Shown here: piece by piece, positions 44,310 through 52,188 of the stretch
Layout: every line of letters starts with the position of its first letter
How positions within the stretch are numbered: the first letter of the stretch is position 1
Assembly (NCBI RefSeq): GCF_014297365.1
Contig: NZ_JACOQD010000001.1
Span: 124,001 to 188,000, forward strand
Length of the DNA stretch: 64,000 nucleotides
Source: Winogradskyella echinorum
Lineage (GTDB): Bacteria > Bacteroidota > Bacteroidia > Flavobacteriales > Flavobacteriaceae
Direction of reading: 5' to 3'
The notes under the pieces: generated by a model
What the model was told of the DNA's origin: nothing
Seen by the model: the letters and a program-made list of their open reading frames with translations, nothing else
Databases searched by the model: none
Made by a program: the position numbers and the translations under genes

Positions 44310-45332
44310 ATGAAAATCCTTAAATATATCTTATTACTATTGCTTATACTGGTGATAGGACTGTCTATTTACGTTGCAGTACAACCTAACGATTATAAAT
44401 TTAACCGAAGCCGCACTATTGAAGCTCCTGCAAGTATTATTTATAATAAAGTCAATGATTTTAAGCAATGGCCAGAATTTTCTCCGTGGTTAGAACAAGA
44501 CAAAGAAGCTACACTTAATTATTCGGATAATACCGTTGGAAAAGATGCTAGTTACAGTTGGAATGGTGAAGTTTTAGGAGAAGGATCAATGACTACATTA
44601 GAGACTGTTGCCAACAATTCAATAAATCAAAAAATTGAATTTATAAAGCCTTTTGAAGCGAATGCAAATATTGATTGGACTTTTGAACCTTCGGAAGAAG
44701 GCACTAAAGTAACTTGGCATATGGAGGGTAAACAAGATTTTATGACCAAACTTTTTACCACTTTTGCTGGCTCTATTGAGTCTACAACAGGACCAGATTT
44801 TGAACGTGGTTTATTTAAACTAGATAGTGTTGTACAAGCAGAAATGAAAGTGTATAGTATTAATGTTGAAGGCGTAACGCAACACAGTGGTGGTTATTAT
44901 CTTTACAATACAACGTCTTGTAAGTTCAGTGAGTTTGAACAAAACATGAAAGCCATGTTACCAAAAGTTGGTGCTTATGCCATGACACATAATGTAACTA
45001 TGGCAGGACCACCTTTTATTTTATATCATAAATGGGATGAAGAAAATGATGCTGTTATCTTTTCGTGTGCTGTACCTACTAACTCTAAAATAGTTTCTAA
45101 CGAACCTGGAATTTTAACTGGTAAGTTAGAATCCTTTAGAGCTGTTAGAACAGTTTTAAAAGGAAATTACGATAATCTAAAAGAAGCATGGGAAGCCACA
45201 ATGAAATACATCGCAGATAATAATCTGAAAATGGTAGAAGGTGGCTCAATGTTAGAAACCTATATTACGGATCCTATGCAACAACCAAATCCTGCTGAAT
45301 GGCTTACTGAGATTTATGTGGCTGTGAAATAG
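44310..45332 (+). CDS. SRPBCC domain plus GyrI-like effector-binding domain protein
   Basis: A 340-residue protein with an N-terminal TM anchor (about residues 4-22), a SRPBCC/polyketide cyclase-like domain (RSRTIEAPASIIYNKVNDFKQWPEFSPWL) and a C-terminal GyrI-like or effector-binding domain (ending EWLTEIYVAVK). Both domains bind hydrophobic ligands, but the combination has no defined function. There is no DNA-binding domain, so it is not itself a regulator. A Bacteroidota promoter lies 25 bp upstream. No co-transcribed neighbour was found. Confidence 0.85.
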   Translation: MKILKYILLLLLILVIGLSIYVAVQPNDYKFNRSRTIEAPASIIYNKVNDFKQWPEFSPWLEQDKEATLNYSDNTVGKDASYSWNGEVLGEGSMTTLETVANNSINQKIEFIKPFEANANIDWTFEPSEEGTKVTWHMEGKQDFMTKLFTTFAGSIESTTGPDFERGLFKLDSVVQAEMKVYSINVEGVTQHSGGYYLYNTTSCKFSEFEQNMKAMLPKVGAYAMTHNVTMAGPPFILYHKWDEENDAVIFSCAVPTNSKIVSNEPGILTGKLESFRAVRTVLKGNYDNLKEAWEATMKYIADNNLKMVEGGSMLETYITDPMQQPNPAEWLTEIYVAVK

Positions 45333-45340
45333 TTCTCTTC

Positions 45341-45406
45341 TGTCACATCGAGCATAGTCGAGATGCAAATAAATTAAGTTGGTTCTCGACTACGCTCGAA
45401 CTGACA
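45341..45406. repeat. Intergenic palindromic element, TGTCA/TGACA termini
   Basis: A 66-bp element between the SRPBCC and crcB genes. The left part (TGTCACATCGAGCATAGTCG) and the right part (TTCTCGACTACGCTCGAACT, then GACA) are inverted, imperfect copies ending in TGTCA and TGACA. It shares these termini with the coding element at 54807-54891. This is a REP-like dispersed repeat. Confidence 0.85.
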
Positions 45407-45433
45407 GTTAACTCTTATTAGAGTATAGAATAA

Positions 45434-45799
45434 ATGAAACAACTCTTATTAGTTTTTCTTGGTGGTGGCTTTGGTAGTGTTCTGCGTTTTATAATTGGTA
45501 AATGGCTCAATAATTCTGAAACGGGCATTCCTTATGGCACATTTGCCGCTAACATTATAGGAAGTTTACTTATTGGTATTATACTAGGACTAGCTACAAA
45601 AAATGAAACTTTATCACAGAATCAGACTTTATTATTGGCTACAGGTTTTTGTGGTGGTTTTACGACGTTTTCGACCTTTGCTTATGAGAACCATGTATTT
45701 TTAAAATCTGGTGACTTTACCAGTTTTGCGCTATACACAATTGCTAGTTTTGTGGTTGGTTTTTTAGCAGTTTTTACTGGTATATATTTGGTGAAATAG
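45434..45799 (+). CDS. crcB: Fluoride channel CrcB/Fluc
   Basis: CrcB proteins are dual-topology dimers that let fluoride leave the cytoplasm. The 121-residue protein has four TM helices, the GGGFGSVLRFIIGKW opening motif, the ANIIGSLLIG pore segment with its conserved Asn, and the GFCGGFTTFSTFAYE signature with the Phe residues that line the path. The length is normal. No fluoride riboswitch is obvious in the 101-bp upstream gap, which is mostly occupied by the palindromic element. Confidence 0.96.
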   Translation: MKQLLLVFLGGGFGSVLRFIIGKWLNNSETGIPYGTFAANIIGSLLIGIILGLATKNETLSQNQTLLLATGFCGGFTTFSTFAYENHVFLKSGDFTSFALYTIASFVVGFLAVFTGIYLVK

Positions 45800-45834
45800 G
45801 TGTTAGGTGTTAGATAAGATAACTTTTAACAAAA

Positions 45835-46434
45835 CTATTTCTTAAACGCCTTTACTCCTGCTTTAACTTCGATATCTAAATAATTTACGCGCGGAACAAT
45901 TGGGCAAGAGTACTTTTCGTCATATGCGCAGTATGGATTATAAGCTTTGTTAAAATCTAATTCTATTACGTCTCCATTAGGTATTCTTAAATCTATATAA
46001 CGACCTCCACCGTAAGTTGATGTTCCATTTGTATCATCTAAAAAAGGTAAAAACAAATAGTCTGTAAAACCTTCCGTTTTCATTAGTTCTTCTCCTTGAT
46101 ATACATTTAATTCATATTTTCTACCTTTTAATTTGAAACTTAAAACTCCGTAAATACGCTCTTTAGAAAGTCTATCATCTGTAGTTTTCATGTTAAACCA
46201 TTCAGAATCTGGAGTTCTTTTTAAAATTGCCTTAACCACAAAATTAGAATCAAACTTAAAAAAATCTAGACCAGTAAATGTCTTTCTATCTTTATCTTTT
46301 AAAGGAGATTTTGAAGCGTCTTTAAAATCTGCATTCATCTTCTTTTGCCATTTAGTTTCTCCGCTCAAAACTGTCTTTTCTTGCGCGCAACTAATAGAAA
46401 GAACAAGTATAAAAAGTAAAAACAAATTCTTCAT
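45835..46434 (-). CDS. DUF1684 domain protein
   Basis: The 199-residue protein has a leader with a lipobox-like LVLSISCAQ (Cys16), so it is probably a lipoprotein. The body shows the DUF1684 signatures: DKDRKTFTGLDFFKFD, LPFLDDTNGTSTYGGGRYIDL and DFNKAYNPYCAYDEKYSCPIVP. The domain is found in many bacteria but its function is not known. It is convergent with crcB and its start lies 233 bp from the MFS gene. Confidence 0.9.
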   Translation of the reverse strand: MKNLFLLFILVLSISCAQEKTVLSGETKWQKKMNADFKDASKSPLKDKDRKTFTGLDFFKFDSNFVVKAILKRTPDSEWFNMKTTDDRLSKERIYGVLSFKLKGRKYELNVYQGEELMKTEGFTDYLFLPFLDDTNGTSTYGGGRYIDLRIPNGDVIELDFNKAYNPYCAYDEKYSCPIVPRVNYLDIEVKAGVKAFKK

Positions 46435-46617
46435 TTCAAATTATTTTAGAATTCAAAAGTACGATTTATCAAATTTTATCTTAGCTTTGAAGTATAATTA
46501 AGTAAAAATAATGTTACAAGTAATTAGATATACAAAGCAAACCTGTGTGAATTCTTCGGAATACATTCGGACGCATTATCTATTGTAGCTATACATATAT
46601 ACTATTAAACAATATTT

Positions 46618-46646
46618 AAAAGTCCGACGTTAACGTCGGACTTTTT
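46618..46646 (+). terminator. Perfect palindromic terminator just before the MFS gene
   Basis: A 28-bp perfect palindrome (46618-46645) with core GTCCGACGTTAACGTCGGAC and flanking A and T runs. The gene starts only 22 bp after it, and no rightward gene lies upstream for at least 800 bp. It therefore ends a leader or a small RNA rather than a preceding operon. Confidence 0.85.
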
Positions 46647-46667
46647 ATTTTTATAACAACGACCAAC

Positions 46668-47891
46668 ATGAAACAACTTTATGCCAACTACGTAAATTCC
46701 TTTAAGGGACTTGTTCCAGAAATTTGGATTCTCTCTTTTGTTACCTTCGTTAACAGAGCAGGTGCCATGGTAATTCCTTTCTTATCTATTTATTTGGTGA
46801 GCGATAAAGGTTTTACTTTACCACAAGTAGGTATGATTATGACTTGCTACGGAGTTGGATCTCTTTTGGGGAACTATATAGGAGGAATTCTAACAGATAA
46901 AATAGGGTTTTATAAAACCATAGTTCTATCGTTATTTTTTGGAGGAATTGGTTTTATTTTATTACAATTTATAGGCTCCTATATTGGCATGTGTATTGGC
47001 GTATTTGTTTTAATGTTTGCGGTAGATGTATATAGACCTGGTGTATTTGTGGCCGCAGATGTTTATGGTGACGATAAAGATACCACACGTAATATAGGTC
47101 TTATTAGACTTGCCATAAATTTAGGATTCTCAATTGGCCCAGTACTTGGTGGTCTACTAATTGCCAAAGTAAGCTATAATTCAATTTTTTGGGTAGATGG
47201 TATAACTTGTGTTATTGCTTCATTTATACTTTTATTTGGCTTAAAGCCGAAAAAAGCTAATAAGAAAAAAGAAAAACCAATTGTTATAAAAGAAGGTGTT
47301 AGGCCTTTAAAGAACAATCTTTTTCTACTACTATTTTTAATTATGCTTATTAACAGTATTGCGTTTGTGCAATACTTCTCTACCATACCACTATTTTATA
47401 AAAGTGAATATGGATTAACTGAAGATATAATTGGCTGGATAATGTTTTTGAATGGAGCAATGATTGTTATCCTAGAAATGCCATTAATTAGTTGGTTAGA
47501 GAGACTTAAATTATCTAAGACCATGGCTACTTTTTGGGGTATAATTTTACTTGCTTTTAGTATTATCATTTTAAACATGTCTCATTGGTTTGGCATACTA
47601 ATCATCGGAATGATTTTAATGACATTAGGTGAGATGATAGGCTCACCATTTGCTAGTGCATTAGCTTTAGACATGGCGCCTAAAGGTCGAAAAGGTACGT
47701 ATATGGGACTATTTAGTATGAGCTTTTCATTTTCGCATATTATTGGTCATAACGCTAGTATGAATATTATTGACAAATATGGTTTTGAAACTACATGGAA
47801 TGTGATGTTTATCATTTTAATTATTGCAAGTTTCCTTACCATCTATTTATTTAAACGATTAAAAGTATCTAAAGACTATAACACGTATTAA
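46668..47891 (+). CDS. Major facilitator superfamily transporter
   Basis: A 407-residue protein with 12 predicted TM helices and the MFS motif A-like segment GNYIGGILTDKIGFYKT after helix 2. The N-terminal half resembles drug:H+ antiporters of the DHA type. The substrate is unknown. It is the first gene of a tight operon: the VOC gene starts 1 bp after its stop, then YpdA and DJ-1/PfpI-type genes. The attenuator-like palindrome directly upstream could make expression of all four genes dependent on readthrough. Confidence 0.9.
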   Translation: MKQLYANYVNSFKGLVPEIWILSFVTFVNRAGAMVIPFLSIYLVSDKGFTLPQVGMIMTCYGVGSLLGNYIGGILTDKIGFYKTIVLSLFFGGIGFILLQFIGSYIGMCIGVFVLMFAVDVYRPGVFVAADVYGDDKDTTRNIGLIRLAINLGFSIGPVLGGLLIAKVSYNSIFWVDGITCVIASFILLFGLKPKKANKKKEKPIVIKEGVRPLKNNLFLLLFLIMLINSIAFVQYFSTIPLFYKSEYGLTEDIIGWIMFLNGAMIVILEMPLISWLERLKLSKTMATFWGIILLAFSIIILNMSHWFGILIIGMILMTLGEMIGSPFASALALDMAPKGRKGTYMGLFSMSFSFSHIIGHNASMNIIDKYGFETTWNVMFIILIIASFLTIYLFKRLKVSKDYNTY

Positions 47892-47892
47892 T

Positions 47893-48270
47893 ATGAATCT
47901 AAATCAAGTTACAATAGCATCATTAGATGTTGCAAAGTCAACTGAATTTTATAAAACTTTAGGTTTAAAACTAATCGTTGATGCATTACCAAGGTATGTA
48001 AGGTTAGAATGTCCGGATGGAGAATCTACATTTTCAATTAGCAAGGTTGATTCACTTCCTGAGGGAAATAAAATAACACTGTATTTTGAAGTTGATAATC
48101 TTTCAAAAACAGTTTTAGACTTAAGACAAAAAGGTATTACTTTTAATACCGAAATTACAGAACAATCTTGGCTGTGGACAGATATTAATCTAACAGATCC
48201 TGATGGTCATAAGCTTATAATTTTCTATGCCGGAAAAAACAGAAAAAATCCACCTTGGAGAGTAAATTAA
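47893..48270 (+). CDS. VOC family (glyoxalase/bleomycin resistance-like) protein
   Basis: A 125-residue protein with the vicinal oxygen chelate fold: N-terminal MNLNQVTIASLDVAKSTEFYKTLGLKLI, central TLYFEVDNLSKTVLDLRQKGI and C-terminal INLTDPDGHKLIIFYAG with the metal-binding Glu/His-type positions. The exact reaction is not set by the fold; options include glyoxalase-like activity and thiol transfer. The gene is 1 bp from the MFS gene and 9 bp from the YpdA gene. A bacillithiol-dependent reaction is possible because of the neighbouring YpdA. Confidence 0.88.
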   Translation: MNLNQVTIASLDVAKSTEFYKTLGLKLIVDALPRYVRLECPDGESTFSISKVDSLPEGNKITLYFEVDNLSKTVLDLRQKGITFNTEITEQSWLWTDINLTDPDGHKLIIFYAGKNRKNPPWRVN

Positions 48271-48279
48271 ATTAATTGA

Positions 48280-49251
48280 ATGGATAAAATTAATAAAGAC
48301 GTTATCATTATTGGTGCTGGACCAATAGGTATTGCCTGTGCATTAGAATGTAAAAAACATAACTGGGATTATACCGTTATAGAAAAAGGGTCTTTGACTA
48401 ATTCTTTGTTTAATTACCCTTTAAATATGACGTTTTTCTCTACTTCAGAAAAATTAGAAATCAATGAGATTCCATTTATTAGTAATAATCCAAAACCAAC
48501 AAGAAATGAAGCTTTAGAGTATTACCGAAGAGTTACAACATCTAATAAACTAAACATCAGTTTATATGAAAAGGTAGATACTGTAAAACAAAATGGTAAT
48601 GGATTTACAGTAGTAACTGATAAAAAAATATATCAGTCTAAAAAAGTCATAATTGCGACAGGTTTTTATGATATCCCTAAGCTATTGAACGTACCAGGTG
48701 AAAACTTAGAGAAAGTTACACATTATTACAAAGAAGCGCATCCTTACACTCTTCAAAATATTGCTGTGGTAGGTGCAAGTAACTCTTCTGTTGATGCTGC
48801 TTTAGAGATTTATAGAAAAGGAGGAAATGTGACAATGATAATTAGAGGTGAAACTATTGGAGAACGTGTTAAATACTGGGTACGACCAGATATTCTCAAT
48901 AGAATTGAGGAAGGCAGTATTAAAGCATATTTCAATTCTGAAATCAAAGAAATTAAACCAGATAACATCATAGTGAGTACTCCAGAAGGAGAAATAACAC
49001 TTCCAAATGATTACGTTATCGCATTAACGGGCTATAGACCAAATTTTGAATTCCTAAAACATTCTGGAATTACATTTTCTAATGATGTTAAGCAAATACC
49101 GACATATAATCCCGAAACTATGGAATCTAACATTAATGGTCTCTATTTAGCAGGAGTTGTTTGTGGTGGTATGGAAACTCATAAATGGTTTATAGAAAAT
49201 TCTCGAATACACGCTAAGATCATAGCAAAAAATATACAATCTAAAATATGA
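48280..49251 (+). CDS. ypdA: YpdA family putative bacillithiol disulfide reductase
   Basis: A 323-residue flavin reductase with FAD-binding GxGxxG (IIGAGPIGIACALE, residues 11-24), a second nucleotide motif for NAD(P)H (VVGASNSSVDAALE), and the FAD-linked ALTGYRP near residue 246. YpdA enzymes reduce the disulfide of bacillithiol in Firmicutes, and the family extends into Flavobacteriia. It lacks the CxxC of thioredoxin reductase, as is expected of the family. It overlaps the next gene by 4 bp. Confidence 0.9.
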   Translation: MDKINKDVIIIGAGPIGIACALECKKHNWDYTVIEKGSLTNSLFNYPLNMTFFSTSEKLEINEIPFISNNPKPTRNEALEYYRRVTTSNKLNISLYEKVDTVKQNGNGFTVVTDKKIYQSKKVIIATGFYDIPKLLNVPGENLEKVTHYYKEAHPYTLQNIAVVGASNSSVDAALEIYRKGGNVTMIIRGETIGERVKYWVRPDILNRIEEGSIKAYFNSEIKEIKPDNIIVSTPEGEITLPNDYVIALTGYRPNFEFLKHSGITFSNDVKQIPTYNPETMESNINGLYLAGVVCGGMETHKWFIENSRIHAKIIAKNIQSKI

Positions 49252-49991
49252 AAAACACAATATTACTTATTCTATTAATTGTTTTAGGAAGCTGTACTTC
49301 TTCAAACAAAAAGCCATCAAATCAACCTAATGCTGATGCTATTGTTAAAGTATTTCCGAAGTTAGAGCCTAACCGCTATAATGTTGCCTTTTTAATAATG
49401 GATGGCACATTCAACACGGAACTCACTGCTCCTTTTGATATTTTTCAGCATACTATTTTTAGAGATAGCATTAAAGCGATGAATGTATTTACAGTTGCAA
49501 ATACAGATCAACCCATTACTACTTTTGAAGGCATGCGCTTACTACCAGATTATAATTATGTGAATGATTCAATACCAAAAATTGATATTCTGGTTGTACC
49601 AAGTGCCGAACATCATTTAGATACAGATTTAGAAGATGACGCTATGTTAGATTTTGTCCGCAAAGTAGATAAAGAAGCACAATTTATCACTTCGCATTGC
49701 GATGGCGCATTTGTCTTAGCCAAAGCTGGTTTACTCAATAATGTAGTCTCCACAACTTTTCCAAGTGATATTGATAGAATGCGAACAATGTTCCCAAGTT
49801 TAGACATAAGAAAAGATGTCTTATTTGTGCACGATGGTAAGTATATTACCTCGGCTGGTGGTGCTAAATCTTTTGAAGCTGCTCTATATTTAACCGAACA
49901 TTTATACGGAAAAAAAATTGCTGAGTCATTAGCAGGAGGATTAGTGATTGATTGGAATTTAGAAAATGTTCCTCACATCATAATAAAGTGA
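49248..49991 (+). CDS. DJ-1/PfpI family protein, predicted lipoprotein
   Basis: A 247-residue protein with a leader and lipobox (LGSC, Cys16) and a class I glutamine amidotransferase-like fold. The nucleophile elbow is FITSHCDGAFVLAKAGLL, and the C-terminal part TSAGGAKSFEAALYLTEHLYG resembles the N-terminal domain of GlxA/AraC-type and isonitrile hydratase-like proteins. The lipidation signal puts it outside the cytoplasm, which is unusual for the family. It is the last gene of the MFS-VOC-YpdA operon, overlapping ypdA by 4 bp. Confidence 0.87.
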   Translation: MKNTILLILLIVLGSCTSSNKKPSNQPNADAIVKVFPKLEPNRYNVAFLIMDGTFNTELTAPFDIFQHTIFRDSIKAMNVFTVANTDQPITTFEGMRLLPDYNYVNDSIPKIDILVVPSAEHHLDTDLEDDAMLDFVRKVDKEAQFITSHCDGAFVLAKAGLLNNVVSTTFPSDIDRMRTMFPSLDIRKDVLFVHDGKYITSAGGAKSFEAALYLTEHLYGKKIAESLAGGLVIDWNLENVPHIIIK

Positions 49992-50435
49992 TTATTTTAA
50001 AGGTTTTACCTCACTATGTTTAACCACATGAGACAGCACAATTTGCGTTTTAGACTCACCATATGTTATTAATTGATCAATAAATGATTCTAAATGTTTT
50101 TGGTTTTTTAATACGACTTCCATTACAATATTTTCATTACCAGTAATTCTATAGCAATTGAGAACCTCATCGTAAGTTTTGACTTTTTCTAGGAATGGTT
50201 TTAACATTCCCATAAAAGCGCGAATTGTAATTAATGCTTTAAGTTGATAACCCAATTCAAAAGGAGAAACTAAGGTTGTATATCCTTGTATAATCTCGGC
50301 ATCTTCCATCTTCTTAATGCGCTCACTAACAGCAGGTGAACTTATTCCAACACGCTTTCCAATCTCCACATTAGACATGCGCGCATTCTCTTGTAAGCAT
50401 TTCAAAATCTTCCAATTTAAACTATCGACACTCAT
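49992..50435 (-). CDS. Lrp/AsnC family transcriptional regulator
   Basis: A 147-residue protein with the N-terminal helix-turn-helix (DSLNWKILKCLQENARMSNVEIGKRVGISSPAVSERIKKMEDAEII) and the C-terminal RAM ligand-binding domain. The family senses amino acids or small effectors and often controls itself. A perfect 11-bp inverted repeat 30-60 bp upstream is a good operator candidate. The stop codon directly abuts the end of the preceding convergent gene. The target genes and ligand are unknown. Confidence 0.92.
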   Translation of the reverse strand: MSVDSLNWKILKCLQENARMSNVEIGKRVGISSPAVSERIKKMEDAEIIQGYTTLVSPFELGYQLKALITIRAFMGMLKPFLEKVKTYDEVLNCYRITGNENIVMEVVLKNQKHLESFIDQLITYGESKTQIVLSHVVKHSEVKPLK

Positions 50436-50465
50436 TTAAAGTAATTAAGTAATAATAACACAATA

Positions 50466-50495
50466 ATTAAAGTAAATATACAATTTTACTTTAAT
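50466..50495. promoter_or_regulatory. Operator-like dyad of the Lrp regulator
   Basis: ATTAAAGTAAA (50466-50476) and TTTACTTTAAT (50485-50495) are perfect 11-bp inverted arms with an 8-bp spacer, centred 45 bp upstream of the Lrp ATG. A further half-like AAAGTTAAAT follows at 50500-50509. Lrp-type proteins bind such AT-rich dyads. Confidence 0.6.
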
Positions 50496-50551
50496 ATATA
50501 AAGTTAAATATAGTTTCTAGTGTGTAATTTCGTGTACATTGCTATTAAAAA

Positions 50552-50947
50552 ATGAGTTATCACCTTCCATCACATTTTTCTGACTTGCCTATTTACAAAA
50601 AGGCAATGGATATTATCATGCTTTCACGCAGTATATCCACTTATATTAGTCAAGATTTGTCTTATTTAAATCCTGATGGAACTGAAGATAACAACATCTA
50701 TTTTACAGGTGACATAGTGCAGCAATCAACAAATTTAGCTCCTGAAATTATAAATGCTGAACGTGAGCGTTTTTCTGACAAAAAACATAAGCATTTAGAA
50801 AGTTTAGATCTTTTAACGACACGTTTATACAGTAATTGCAGAAGATTAGAACGCTCTAATAGTAATGGTAAAGACTATCTACCCATGTTGCGATACGAGT
50901 TAAGAAAATTCAGAAAACTACAACGTAGTTGGATGATGACTTTATAA
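50552..50947 (+). CDS. Hypothetical helical protein
   Basis: A 131-residue protein without a signal peptide or TM helix. It is predicted to be almost wholly helical, with an N-terminal SDLPIYKKAMDIIMLSRSIS segment that faintly resembles four-helix-bundle proteins related to 23S rRNA intervening-sequence proteins. I do not recognise a defined family, so no function is assigned. It is divergent from the Lrp gene, sharing the region with the dyad, and its end abuts the DEAD-like gene on the other strand. Confidence 0.75.
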   Translation: MSYHLPSHFSDLPIYKKAMDIIMLSRSISTYISQDLSYLNPDGTEDNNIYFTGDIVQQSTNLAPEIINAERERFSDKKHKHLESLDLLTTRLYSNCRRLERSNSNGKDYLPMLRYELRKFRKLQRSWMMTL

Positions 50948-51562
50948 TTATTTTTGTTGTATTAAATGTGCATTGACCATAAATGAATTCTGATAATTGA
51001 GAATTTTAGAATTCATCTCATCAGCAACAATTACAAACTGACATTTATTTATACTTTCTGATATACGTAATATATGATTATAAGCATTGTTGCGTCCTAA
51101 ATAGTCTGCATCTTCAATGGCAAATAACTGGATTTCGCCTAAATGAATGCCGTTTAAAAAATATAATTTACTTAAACGAGTTGGAGTTGCAATGACAATA
51201 TCTTGTCCGTAATACACTTCTGTTTTTTGTTTTTCAATATCATATTCGTCGTAAAGTGCATAGACTCTAAGATCTGTGTTTTGGGTAAATCTTTCAAATT
51301 CTTCCTTTAAAGCTAAAGCCTCAACTTTATCTTTAACAACAACTATAGCTCTAGGAGAATCTTCAAAAGCGGCTGCTTTTAATTTATGAATGGTGGTAAT
51401 TATCAATGCTGTTGTTTTACCACTTCCTCTTGGAGCAGTAATATATGCACTTGCTCCTCCTTTTAAAGTTGGCAGTACTTTTTTCTGAAACGCATTAGAG
51501 GTTTCATAACCCGCATTTTCTAAAGATTCTTTTAATAAAGGATGTAGTTTTTTAAAGGACAT
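50948..51562 (-). CDS. Single-domain DEAD/DEAH-box helicase-like protein
   Basis: The 204-residue protein corresponds to only the first RecA-like domain of a DEAD-box RNA helicase. A Q-motif region and Walker A APRGSGKTT (43-51) are present, motif II reads EDAD (150-153) instead of DEAD, and a VATPTRLSKL-like motif Ib is recognisable. Motif III and the whole second RecA domain (motifs IV-VI) are absent, and no frameshifted remnant lies downstream. It probably binds ATP or RNA but cannot act as a normal helicase by itself. It lies 27 bp downstream of the SigZ-like gene. Confidence 0.85.
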   Translation of the reverse strand: MSFKKLHPLLKESLENAGYETSNAFQKKVLPTLKGGASAYITAPRGSGKTTALIITTIHKLKAAAFEDSPRAIVVVKDKVEALALKEEFERFTQNTDLRVYALYDEYDIEKQKTEVYYGQDIVIATPTRLSKLYFLNGIHLGEIQLFAIEDADYLGRNNAYNHILRISESINKCQFVIVADEMNSKILNYQNSFMVNAHLIQQK

Positions 51563-51589
51563 TTAAAACAATTTCCTTCAAAGATACTA

Positions 51590-52129
51590 TTAACCACAGA
51601 CTTTACAATCTGCCTTGTCTTGTATTTCGCCAACTAAATGTCCATCATCATTCATAACAAAGCCACAACAGTCCATAAAACCTTGAGCTATTTGCTTTCT
51701 TGCTCTTTGTATTTGAGATTTAACTGTGGCCAATGGTAGCTTCAACTGGTCGGCTACCTCTTGTTGTTTCAACCCCTTTATATCTGATAAAAACAAAGGA
51801 TCTCTATATTTTTTTGGTAAGTTTTTTAAGATCCCTCTAAGGCAATCTTGTTCTGTATGTTCTTTAATTGAGGACTCTGCTTCTATTTCTAAATCAGCAA
51901 CTTGAAGTGTATGCTTAGTTGCTTTAAAATAATCTAATAACGTATATCGTGCCACTGAGAATAGCCAAGGTTTTAGTTTACTTTCATCCTTTAGCGTATG
52001 TAATTTAGTATGCACTTTTATGAACGTGTCTTGTAATATATCTTCTGTAATTACGGCATCCTTAACCTTACTTAAAATAAAGTATCTTAAGTCTTCTGCA
52101 TAGGTTTTCCAAACTTTATTTGTTGTCAT
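51590..52129 (-). CDS. sigZ: SigZ-like ECF sigma factor with C-terminal Cys tail
   Basis: A 179-residue sigma factor with region 2 (ILQDTFIKVHTKL, KPWLFSVARYTLLDYFK) and region 4 (RDPLFLSDIKGLKQQEVADQLKLPLATVKSQIQRARKQI). The C-terminal tail has Cys154, Cys155, Cys175 and Cys178 in an arrangement (CCGF...DCKVCG) shared by SigZ-type sigma factors and suited to metal or redox sensing. No anti-sigma gene is next to it, which fits a self-sensing tail. The Cys-rich peptide gene and the DUF3703 gene lie immediately upstream in the same direction. Confidence 0.87.
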   Translation of the reverse strand: MTTNKVWKTYAEDLRYFILSKVKDAVITEDILQDTFIKVHTKLHTLKDESKLKPWLFSVARYTLLDYFKATKHTLQVADLEIEAESSIKEHTEQDCLRGILKNLPKKYRDPLFLSDIKGLKQQEVADQLKLPLATVKSQIQRARKQIAQGFMDCCGFVMNDDGHLVGEIQDKADCKVCG

Positions 52130-52146
52130 TCTTCAAAAAATTTAAA

Positions 52147-52182
52147 GCCAGTTTAAGTGATTCTCTAAATACTTAAACTGGC
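52147..52182 (-). terminator. Hairpin between the Cys-rich ORF and the SigZ-like gene
   Basis: GCCAGTTTAAGT (52147-52158) and ACTTAAACTGGC (52171-52182) are 12-bp perfect arms with a 12-base loop. On the minus strand a T-rich tract follows. It may end or attenuate transcription between the Cys-rich ORF and sigZ. Confidence 0.7.
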
Positions 52183-52188
52183 AATAAG

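Noticed and set aside
45333..45433. Fluoride riboswitch before crcB
   Set aside because: The gap is largely filled by a palindromic repeat, and the conserved pseudoknot sequences of the fluoride riboswitch were not seen.
50552..51562. Frameshifted remnant of the second helicase domain near the DEAD-like gene
   Set aside because: The downstream region on the same strand is the end of an unrelated opposite-strand gene; no RecA2 motif is readable in any frame.
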